From: Verrucomicrobia bacterium UBA1731
GTDB lineage: Bacteria > Verrucomicrobiota > Kiritimatiellia > RFP12 > UBA1067
Reading direction: 5' to 3'
Assembly: GCA_002317575.1 (NCBI GenBank)
Contig: DCIH01000026.1
Location: forward strand, 1 to 10,354
Length of the DNA stretch: 10,354 nucleotides
This document shows, in pieces, positions 1 to 6,393 of the stretch. The number at the start of each line of letters is the position of its first letter. Positions within the stretch are counted from its first letter, which is position 1. The position numbers were made by a program, and so were the translations under genes. The notes under the pieces were generated by a model. That model did not search any database. It saw nothing but the letters and a program-made list of their open reading frames with translations, and had not been told where the DNA came from.

Positions 1-6
1 GCTTAA

Positions 7-1482
7 CCCATAGCTTGTCTACCATGCGCGCCGACGTTCAAGGATGTGGTGGCGACGACGGTGTGGTATCGCGTGTCGAGCGCGAACTATGCGGACGTGG
101 TGCATGCGGCCAAGGTGTTGATTACCGGTCGGTGCGTGACGGTGACATCGGGGACGAAGACGGACTTCGTCTATGATGGCACGCCGCATGCGTATACGAA
201 TCTGAGCGTAACCGCAGGATCGTTCGTGGCGGGTGAGGGCATCGCGACCTCCAATTGGGCGACGGTGGTCGCGGAATCTGAAGGACTTGTGGACAACACG
301 TTCGATTATGTGCCCTTGGTCGGTACGCGAATCGAGAACTACGCGTTGACGATCGTCTTCGGCAAGATTGCGGCCGTTGGCAATCCCGTCGTGACGACCA
401 CGAAGGTCTCTTTCGAAGCCATGGGCGGAACGGTTTCCGGACGCTCCGTTGTGACGCAGGAGCTTCAGTCCACCTATGGCGAGTTGCCGGTTCCGACGCG
501 TGACGACCATTTGTTCGGCGGTTGGTTTGCGTCGCCTTCCGGGACGGGAATCCAAGCGCAGTCGCAGGGCGCGTTTGTCAAGCACGGCGACCACGTGCTG
601 TACGCGAAATGGACCGTCGACGCGACGACGTGCGACGTCTCCATTTTCAAGTGGGAGGCCATTGGCGCGAATTGCGCGCGCATCCTTGGATTCGTGAATC
701 CCGCCCAGCAGACGGAGCGGTTGGTCATTCCGGACATGATAGACGGGAAGTACGTGACGGAAATCGCGCCCAGGGCGTTCGCCAGTTCGCAATGCGGCGC
801 AATCGAACTCGTTCTGCCAGTATTCTGCACCAACATCGGCGAGAAGGCGTTCACGACCATCAAGACGACGGCGAACGCGCCGTCGCTCAAGAAGGTCGTG
901 TTCGCTTCTGCGCGGAAATGGAACGATCCGACGCAGCCCGCCGCCGTCACGATCGGCGCGTATGCGTTCTCGAGCGAGACGCCGTTGGAGGAACTGACGT
1001 TGCCGGCGGAAATCGCCTCGATCGGGAATTACGCGTTCATGAACTGCCGCCATTTGGGTTCCATCACGATTTTGGGTCGTCCGGACGTCGGAAGCATGCC
1101 GTTCCGGAGCTGCGGCATGGACGTGGGCGGTGTGACGGTTCATCTCGATCCGGCGCTGGCCGCCGACGCAGATTACATGGCGCGGCTGAAGCAGAATCTG
1201 CCGAATGTGACCGTGCGCACGGACGCCGTCGTGACGGGCGTGTCCATGTCGAGCGTCGCCATGAAACCCGGCAAGGTCGTGCTGACGCTTTCCGTCGACC
1301 GCGCGGCCGCGTGGGGCGCGGTCGACGCGTCCGCCATCCGCGTCGAACATTTGCGGACGCTTGACGGCACCGCCGAGACGCTGACGCCGTCCGCACGCGA
1401 AAACGCGGACGGTACCGTTACGCTGGAAGTGTCCGCGCCGGTCGGCGAGACGGGATTCCTGCGCACGATTTTGGTGAAGTGA
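7..1482 (+). CDS. Secreted repeat protein, 3' part (MBG/YDG-like, InlB B-repeat, BspA-type LRR)
   Basis: Function is probably surface adhesion or binding; no enzyme motif is visible. Numbering from the first possible start (GTG at 46), residues about 1-118 form an MBG/YDG-like immunoglobulin-type repeat (FVYDGTPHAYTNLSV, then VDNTFDYVPLVGT). Residues about 121-189 are a Listeria-Bacteroides (InlB B) repeat, with VSFEAMGG, FGGWF and LYAKWT. Residues about 196-392 are BspA-type leucine-rich repeats (IGEKAF, IGAYAF, IGNYAF). The last about 85 residues are a beta-rich end without a sorting signal. The 5' end is missing: there is no signal peptide and no spaced ribosome site at GTG 46, the coding sense seems to continue upstream (TFKDV at 34-48), and a TAA lies at 4-6 in frame. 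Thus it is a partial gene, a broken gene or an assembly edge. It uses TTG for 12 of 31 leucines, unlike the downstream genes. The beta-barrel gene follows after 12 bases, probably co-transcribed. The domain calls are firm; the role is inferred. Confidence 0.85.
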   Translation, partial: PIACLPCAPTFKDVVATTVWYRVSSANYADVVHAAKVLITGRCVTVTSGTKTDFVYDGTPHAYTNLSVTAGSFVAGEGIATSNWATVVAESEGLVDNTFDYVPLVGTRIENYALTIVFGKIAAVGNPVVTTTKVSFEAMGGTVSGRSVVTQELQSTYGELPVPTRDDHLFGGWFASPSGTGIQAQSQGAFVKHGDHVLYAKWTVDATTCDVSIFKWEAIGANCARILGFVNPAQQTERLVIPDMIDGKYVTEIAPRAFASSQCGAIELVLPVFCTNIGEKAFTTIKTTANAPSLKKVVFASARKWNDPTQPAAVTIGAYAFSSETPLEELTLPAEIASIGNYAFMNCRHLGSITILGRPDVGSMPFRSCGMDVGGVTVHLDPALAADADYMARLKQNLPNVTVRTDAVVTGVSMSSVAMKPGKVVLTLSVDRAAAWGAVDASAIRVEHLRTLDGTAETLTPSARENADGTVTLEVSAPVGETGFLRTILVK

Positions 1483-1494
1483 CATTTGTCGAAA

Positions 1495-2481
1495 ATGAGC
1501 ATGAACATGAAGAAGGTGATGATTGTGGGCGTTGTGGCGTCCGTTGGGCTGTCGGCGATGGCGGGCGGTTGGAATGTGTCGGCGGGGCCCGCCTGGCGTG
1601 CTCGCGTCGAAGGAAAGATTTCCGGCGGCGCCGAACGGCGGGCTGCGTCGGTGACGGGCGGCTACGATCGGGACGTCGCGAACAAGCACGACTGGACGGC
1701 GGCCGACGTGGCGCCCGGCAACGTGGTGGAGGTGCAGGACCCGGATTATCCCACGATGCCAGGTCTGACCAAGTGGGCCGCGGTCGCCCATTACACGGAG
1801 ACGGCTTACATGCCGAACGCCGGTTCGTCGTTCGGCGGCCGCGACGACGACAGTCCGCTTGGCGTCCGCCTGAACCTCGGTTACGATTTCGACGTGTCGG
1901 AGCGGTTTTCCGTCGGCGCGCAGTTGCGTTTCGCAGGGTACTGGGGCATGGATGTTTCCCGCGGCGGCGCGACGGCCGGCGGCGTGCAGACGGTGACGGG
2001 ATGGACGGATTACTTCCTGTTCAGCGGCGGTCCCGTTCCGTCCGACACCGATTTTGCGGGGTTCGACACCGACGCGACGCCCCATGTCCCGTATCGGGAA
2101 AATTATTCGTCCGTCCAGACGGCCGTTCTCGGCGAGGTGGTGCGCGCGCGCCTGCGCAGCGACCTCTACCAAATCGGACTTGGCCCCAAGTGCACATGCC
2201 ACGCCTTCAAGTGGCTGGACGCCTACGCCGGCGTGAGCGCGCTCTGCAATTTGGCGCGGCTCGATCTCGATTCGTCGGACGGAAGCGCCGCCGAAACGCT
2301 GTGCCGATTCGGTTTGGGCGCGGAATTGGGCGTCGCGGCGTTCTTAACGGACAACGTCGGCCTGTATGCGGAGGTCGGGTACGAATGGATCGACGAAGCC
2401 GAGACATCCGTCGGCGCGTTCGACGCCGAGGTCGACTATTCCGGCCTCGTGGTGAGCACGGGCCTCGTTATGCAGTTCTGA
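1495..2481 (+). CDS. Predicted outer-membrane beta-barrel protein
   Basis: This is a 328-residue exported protein, probably inserted in the outer membrane. The N-terminus has a classical signal peptide (KK at 6-7, hydrophobic core, SAMA ending near residue 23). The mature part has many alternating hydrophobic/polar beta-strands (VRLNLGYDFDV, FSVGAQLRFAGYWGM, LYAEVGYEWI). It ends GLVMQF, with the terminal Phe typical of proteins assembled by the BAM complex. The start is uncertain: ATG at 1495, 1501 and 1507 are all in frame, and no well-spaced Shine-Dalgarno separates them. A TTG at 1486 is possible but less likely. Cysteines at about 233, 235, 251 and 270 are unusual for a barrel. It sits 12 bases after the repeat-protein gene, so the two are probably one operon and may work together, with the barrel as anchor or exporter; that is inference. 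No specific family is recognised. Confidence 0.8.
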   Translation: MSMNMKKVMIVGVVASVGLSAMAGGWNVSAGPAWRARVEGKISGGAERRAASVTGGYDRDVANKHDWTAADVAPGNVVEVQDPDYPTMPGLTKWAAVAHYTETAYMPNAGSSFGGRDDDSPLGVRLNLGYDFDVSERFSVGAQLRFAGYWGMDVSRGGATAGGVQTVTGWTDYFLFSGGPVPSDTDFAGFDTDATPHVPYRENYSSVQTAVLGEVVRARLRSDLYQIGLGPKCTCHAFKWLDAYAGVSALCNLARLDLDSSDGSAAETLCRFGLGAELGVAAFLTDNVGLYAEVGYEWIDEAETSVGAFDAEVDYSGLVVSTGLVMQF

Positions 2482-2500
2482 CGATTCGGTCGTCGAGCAT

Positions 2501-2526
2501 GGTCGCGCCGGCGGAGCGGCGCGACC
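2501..2526 (+). terminator. Perfect 10-bp hairpin after the beta-barrel gene
   Basis: GGTCGCGCCG is followed by a 6-base loop and its exact reverse complement CGGCGCGACC, beginning 20 bases after the stop codon. There is no T-run directly after it. A weaker bulged stem lies at 2542-2560, and a TTTTT run at 2572-2576 follows only 12 bases later. Position and stability suggest transcription termination or 3' end protection, but the lack of a U-tract makes a classical intrinsic terminator uncertain. Confidence 0.55.
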
Positions 2527-2625
2527 CCCTGGCTGAGATGTGAGGGCGGGGATCCGCCTCTGGCGCATTAATTTTTGAACGGTTTGGCGTTTTCGCGCGT
2601 TCTTTAGTGGAAGGCGTGTGTTTTG

Positions 2626-2640
2626 TGGTATACTACGCGC
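2626..2640 (+). promoter_or_regulatory. Extended -10 promoter for the LamG-type surface protein
   Basis: TGG-TATACT gives an extended -10 (TGn plus hexamer at 2629-2634) followed by a CGCGC discriminator. Transcription would begin near 2641, leaving a leader of about 35 bases before ATG 2676. No good -35 hexamer is visible at 16-18 bases; the extended -10 may compensate. The same 15-base pattern occurs before the sialidase-like gene. Confidence 0.6.
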
Positions 2641-2675
2641 CCAAATTTCGTTGTTTTGCAGGTGGAAAGAACGTG

Positions 2676-5012
2676 ATGAAGAAGTTGACGGTTGGAATGG
2701 TCGCCGCGGCGTTGTCCGCGGCTCTTTTTGCGGACACGACGGCGGATTATGTGCAGGACGGCCTGGTGGCGTTCTGGGACGGCGTGGAGAACGCGGGCGC
2801 GGGCCGCCACGAGGCGACGAACCTGTGGCGCGACGTGGTGGGCGGTTTCGCGTTCAAGCTCGAAAACGCCAAGGTCGAGGCGGACCGCGTGGTCTTCGCC
2901 GGCACGCAGCAGTCGGTCGGCTGGCTTTCCGAGTCGAACACGGTCTCGACGTTCCAGTGCGCCACGAACGGCACGGTGGAAATCGTGCTGGCCGCGGACG
3001 TCACCGGCGACGCCGTCGTGCTGCAGTCGTCCCCGGCTTCGGGCGTCACGTACGGATCCTACCAGGGCGGCACCATTCTGGCGAGCAACGTCGCGCGTCC
3101 CATGATGCCGTGGTGGACGAAGAAGGGCGAGACGAACACGGTTTCCGTCCTCCTGCAGAACGCCGTCGCCCAATCGTGCTTCACGAACGGCATGCCCCTG
3201 GCGCTCAACAAGGACCGCTGCGACCACTGGGGCGCTGGCAGCAAAGGCACCTCGATCGGCAACCGCCACAGTCGCGGCACGCCGTACAAGGGCGCCATCT
3301 ACGCCATCCGCGTCTACAACCGTCCGCTCACGGAAGCCGAGGCCGCGTTCAACCGCGCGGCCGACGTGCGCCGTTTCTTCGAGGGCAACCTCATTTCCCG
3401 CGCGACGGCGTTCGAGGTCGTCGGCGCGCCCGAGCCGCTCGGCGCGCCGCAGCCCGCCTGGGGCGTCACGGTCGGCCACAAGGCCGGCGAGAAGATCGCC
3501 TGCGCGTTCCCCGCGTGGACGAACGCGGCGCAGACGCTCGCGACGCGCGCGACGGGTTGGAAGCTTTACGACACGTTCGGCAAGCTCGTCGCGGAGGGCG
3601 AGGGCGCCGCGTGCGAATGCGCGATGCCCGATCCTGTCCAGTACCGCCGCGTTTCCTGGACGGTCGAGAAGACGCCGCTCAAGCACTACCGCATTTCGCC
3701 GTCCAACGATCTGGCGAAGCTGGTGAAGTCGGCGCACGACTACGCCGTGTTCGAACTCGACGCGGGCATGCACGAACTGACCGAAACGGTGATCGTCAGC
3801 AACGAGATCGCGGTCGTCGGCCGGCCGGATGGCAGCTCCTTCGTGTCGTGCGCGAACGGCGCGCCGTTCGTCCTCGAGCATCCGAACGCCGTGCTGGACG
3901 ACGTGGTGTTCGCCGACAAGAACGCCCGGATCGGTCCGCGCGGCGGCACGGTGACGAATTGCCTCGTGTGGACGGCGTCCGCCGAAATCGGCTTCGGCGG
4001 CGGCGCGGGCGTGGAGGGCGGCTTCGCGATTCTCACGAACCGCTCGCTGATGGCGCGCGATCCCGCGACCTGGAAGCCGTACAAGGTGCCGCACGCGGCG
4101 TACGACCGCGTGGAGAACACGAAGTCCTCCGCGGTGGAACGCGTCGTGTACGCGGTGGCGGACGGCCAGGACGTGACGCGCTGGAGCATCAACCGCTGCT
4201 GGATGTACCGCGGCGAAATCCTCCTGCCGGCCGGCGAAACGAGCTTCATGCTCCCGATCGACGACTACGCCATCCTCTGGCTCGACGGCAAGCGCGTTCT
4301 CGAGACGAGTCCGAACTGGCGCGGCGACTGCACGGTGCAGAACGAAAAGGCCGGATGGCACACATTCAAGATCGCGATGTTCAACGAGCGCGGCGCGGCG
4401 GGCCCGTGCGACGAGGAACGCCTCGGTTTCGCCGTTCACGGGTTCGGCGAGAAGTGGCGCGTTCCCGAGGAGGCGATGTTCCGGCGCATGAAGCGCGGTG
4501 CGCTTTGCGTGGCCGCCGGCGACGTGCCCGAATCGGCGACGTTCCCGCGTCCCGGCACGTATCTGCCCGCGCGCGGCGAATCGAACCTCGTCTGCCGCGC
4601 GGCGGCGGTCGCCACGAACGAGACGACGGGCGTCGCGTACAAGGTCAAGGGCTGGCGGCTCACGGCCGCCGAAGGCGGGGCCGTGGTCGCGGAAGGCGAG
4701 GGTGCGCAGGTCGTCGCGCCGCTCGACGCGGCGAATCCGTGCACGCTGACGTGGACGTGGGAGCCGATCGCGTTCCGTCTGCAGGCGGAGAAATGCGAGA
4801 ACGGCACGATCGAGCCGCAGTTCGCCTGGGTGAAGGCGGGCGAGTCCGTGACGGTGAAGGCCACGCCGAACGAGGGCTGCTGGTTCTCGTCCTGGACGAA
4901 GGGCGTGGATCCCTCGTACAAGCTCGAGGAGGAGGTCGACGTCGTCGTGGAGAAGCCCACGTCGATCGCGGCCGAGTTCTTCAAGCGCAAAGCGAAGAAG
5001 AACAAGAAGTGA
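2676..5012 (+). CDS. Multidomain exported surface protein (LamG-like, duplicated beta-sandwich, PA14-like, InlB-like repeat)
   Basis: This 778-residue exported protein is probably a carbohydrate- or surface-binding protein; no catalytic site is recognised. ATG 2676 is chosen because it begins a signal peptide (MKKLTVGM to ALFA, about residue 19) and has an AGGTGGAAAG element 6 bases upstream. Residues about 24-232 resemble a LamG/concanavalin-like domain (GLVAFWDGVEN; IYAIRVYNRPLTEAEAAFN). Residues about 280-333 and 640-695 carry a duplicated beta module sharing GW[KR]L, VAEGEGA and a final W-T-[VW]-E. Between them lie a beta-helix-like stretch (about 337-470) and a PA14-like stretch (about 505-570: YRGEILLPAGE, DDYAILWLDGKRV). 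Residues about 705-762 form a divergent InlB-like repeat (AGESVTVKATPNEGCWF). The end, FFKRKAKKNKK, is unusually basic. It has its own promoter and is flanked by hairpins, so it is probably monocistronic. The LamG and InlB-like calls are good; the beta-helix and PA14 calls are tentative. Confidence 0.85.
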   Translation: MKKLTVGMVAAALSAALFADTTADYVQDGLVAFWDGVENAGAGRHEATNLWRDVVGGFAFKLENAKVEADRVVFAGTQQSVGWLSESNTVSTFQCATNGTVEIVLAADVTGDAVVLQSSPASGVTYGSYQGGTILASNVARPMMPWWTKKGETNTVSVLLQNAVAQSCFTNGMPLALNKDRCDHWGAGSKGTSIGNRHSRGTPYKGAIYAIRVYNRPLTEAEAAFNRAADVRRFFEGNLISRATAFEVVGAPEPLGAPQPAWGVTVGHKAGEKIACAFPAWTNAAQTLATRATGWKLYDTFGKLVAEGEGAACECAMPDPVQYRRVSWTVEKTPLKHYRISPSNDLAKLVKSAHDYAVFELDAGMHELTETVIVSNEIAVVGRPDGSSFVSCANGAPFVLEHPNAVLDDVVFADKNARIGPRGGTVTNCLVWTASAEIGFGGGAGVEGGFAILTNRSLMARDPATWKPYKVPHAAYDRVENTKSSAVERVVYAVADGQDVTRWSINRCWMYRGEILLPAGETSFMLPIDDYAILWLDGKRVLETSPNWRGDCTVQNEKAGWHTFKIAMFNERGAAGPCDEERLGFAVHGFGEKWRVPEEAMFRRMKRGALCVAAGDVPESATFPRPGTYLPARGESNLVCRAAAVATNETTGVAYKVKGWRLTAAEGGAVVAEGEGAQVVAPLDAANPCTLTWTWEPIAFRLQAEKCENGTIEPQFAWVKAGESVTVKATPNEGCWFSSWTKGVDPSYKLEEEVDVVVEKPTSIAAEFFKRKAKKNKK

Positions 5013-5031
5013 GCGTGCGCGGCGCGCACGC
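5013..5031 (+). terminator. 8-bp hairpin abutting the stop codon
   Basis: GCGTGCGC, loop GGC, GCGCACGC starts on the base right after the TGA of the LamG-type gene. It is wholly GC-rich apart from one A-T pair and lacks a following T-run. It may pause RNA polymerase or protect the 3' end together with the next hairpin. Confidence 0.45.
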
Positions 5032-5045
5032 CCTTGCGGGCGGTT

Positions 5046-5067
5046 GAAGCGGCGAGGGCGCCGCTTC
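5046..5067 (+). terminator. 9-bp hairpin in the intergenic gap
   Basis: GAAGCGGCG, loop AGGG, CGCCGCTTC is a perfect stem midway between the LamG-type gene and the next promoter. It is followed by TCCTGTC rather than a T-run. Of the two hairpins here it looks more like a terminator because of stem length and loop size. Confidence 0.5.
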
Positions 5068-5114
5068 TCCTGTCAGGGGGCTCCTGAGGCGAGTAAACTC
5101 CAGGTCTTCCGGAG

Positions 5115-5150
5115 TTGATTTCGTGGGCGGCGACTTGGTATAATGCGCGC
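5115..5150 (+). promoter_or_regulatory. Promoter of the sialidase-like operon
   Basis: The -35 is TTGATT (5115-5120), the spacer is 18 bases, and the -10 is a consensus TATAAT (5139-5144) preceded by TGG, so it is also an extended -10. The discriminator is GCGCGC. Counting the last -10 base as -7 puts +1 at 5151, the A of the ATG. This is the best sigma70-type promoter in the window and would drive the three genes that follow. Confidence 0.75.
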
Positions 5151-6365
5151 ATGAAATCATCCCTTATGTTTCTTGTGGCCGCGCTCGCATCGGCGGCGCT
5201 CGCCACCTCCGGCGCAGACATGCCGGCGTACGTGCCGACGAACGCGCAGGCGCGCGCCGAAATTCTCGAGGTGCGCACCATCTGCCGCGAGCCGGGGCGC
5301 TATCTCGGCTGGCCGACAATCTGCCGCCGTTCGAACGGCGAACTGATCGTCGTCTTCTCCGGCGACCGCGACGCGCACGTGTGTCCCTGGGGCAAGGTGC
5401 AGCTGATCCGTTCGGCGGACGACGGGCGCACGTGGTCCGATCCCGTGACGATCCAGAACGGCATCATCGACGACCGCGACGCGGGCATTACGGAACTGAA
5501 GGACGGCACGCTCGTCCTGAACTGGTTCACCTCGATCGCGTTCTACACGTATTTCAAGAAGGCGGACGTCCCCGACCGCCGCGACGCCCAGGCCGAATAC
5601 TGCCGCCACTACCACGCGCTGCCGCGCGAACGCGTGCGCGAAGCGCTGGGCGCGTGGGTGACGCGTTCGACGGACGGCGGGCGGACGTGGTCCAAGCCCG
5701 TTCGCACGAACGGACAGCTGCCGCACGCCTTCACGCCGCTCAAGGACGGCCGTCTCGCAGGCGTCACGCGCAGGATGTCGGGCGAAGGGCAGGTGCTCGA
5801 GGACGAACCCGGCTTCAAGGACATCGGCCACCACATCCTCTTCGAGGAGTCCAAGGACGGCGGCCGCAGCTGGCAGGTCGTGGCGGAACTCGCGCCGGCC
5901 GAGGGCGTCCAGACGAAGGACCTCCACGAGCCGCATCTCGCGGAACTGCCGGACGGCCGTCTCGTCGCGCAGGTGCGCTGGCACGGCTGTGCGCGTCCCG
6001 GCACGTGGGGCGGCATCGTCCAGGCGGAATCCATCGACGGCGGCCGCACGTGGACGAAGATGACGCCCACCGGCATCGTCGGTTTGCCGCCGCACCTGAT
6101 CACGCTCGCGGACGGACGTCTCCTCACCGTGTACGGCAACCGCAACAAGGACGTCTGGGGCGAGTACGCCTGTCTTTCCGACGACGGCGGCAAGACATGG
6201 GATCTGGCGAACGAGATATGTCTCGCGAAGCACTTCAACGGCGATCTCGGGTATCCCGCGTCCGCCCAGTTGCCGGACGGCACGATCGTCACGATCTACT
6301 ACCAGTCGCCCGCGAAGGACGACTACACGTGCATCATGATGACGAAGTGGCGCGTGAAGAAATGA
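5151..6365 (+). CDS. Exported sialidase-like (BNR/Asp-box) beta-propeller protein
   Basis: This 404-residue protein probably folds as a six-bladed beta-propeller of the sialidase superfamily and may cleave terminal sugars from glycans. A signal peptide covers about residues 1-18 or 1-22. Five Asp-boxes (S-x-D-x-G-x-[TS]-W) start at S88, S173, S234, S294 and S343. The segment HEPHLAELPDGRLVAQVR places Glu260 and Arg276 where GH33 sialidases have the catalytic Glu and an active-site Arg. DDRDAG near 107-112 may hold the acid/base Asp. The GH33 FRIP motif is absent; RYLGWPTICRRSNGEL (50-65) stands there instead, as in many PVC sialidase-like proteins, so substrate specificity is open. ATG 5151 is chosen because it gives a K-containing signal peptide and fits the promoter; there is no Shine-Dalgarno. 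It heads an apparent operon, with 28 bases before the next gene. The fold call is firm; sialic acid as substrate is inference. Confidence 0.88.
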   Translation: MKSSLMFLVAALASAALATSGADMPAYVPTNAQARAEILEVRTICREPGRYLGWPTICRRSNGELIVVFSGDRDAHVCPWGKVQLIRSADDGRTWSDPVTIQNGIIDDRDAGITELKDGTLVLNWFTSIAFYTYFKKADVPDRRDAQAEYCRHYHALPRERVREALGAWVTRSTDGGRTWSKPVRTNGQLPHAFTPLKDGRLAGVTRRMSGEGQVLEDEPGFKDIGHHILFEESKDGGRSWQVVAELAPAEGVQTKDLHEPHLAELPDGRLVAQVRWHGCARPGTWGGIVQAESIDGGRTWTKMTPTGIVGLPPHLITLADGRLLTVYGNRNKDVWGEYACLSDDGGKTWDLANEICLAKHFNGDLGYPASAQLPDGTIVTIYYQSPAKDDYTCIMMTKWRVKK

Positions 6366-6393
6366 CGGTCCTCCGATTGGAAAGACGGACGAA

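Noticed and set aside
19..2202. 727-codon open frame on the - strand opposite the repeat protein and barrel genes
   Set aside because: Its translation is Arg/His/Ala-rich with no domain, and it spans two well-supported + strand genes. High GC at third codon positions removes stops from the opposite strand.
1479..2543. 354-codon + frame overlapping the beta-barrel gene
   Set aside because: Its product is Arg/Gly-rich without strands or a signal peptide, while the other frame has both and ends in a C-terminal Phe.
2542..2576. Bulged stem at 2542-2560 with TTTTT at 2572-2576 as a classical terminator
   Set aside because: The T-run is 12 bases from the stem and the stem has a bulge, so I mention it only alongside the perfect hairpin upstream.
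2604..4439. 611-codon open frame on the - strand
   Set aside because: It mirrors the LamG-type gene, has an Arg/His/Val-rich low-complexity product and no signal peptide or motif.
2618..5047. 809-codon + frame overlapping the LamG-type gene
   Set aside because: It is a frame-shifted shadow, extremely Arg-rich, with no domain. The frame from ATG 2676 carries the signal peptide and LamG motifs.
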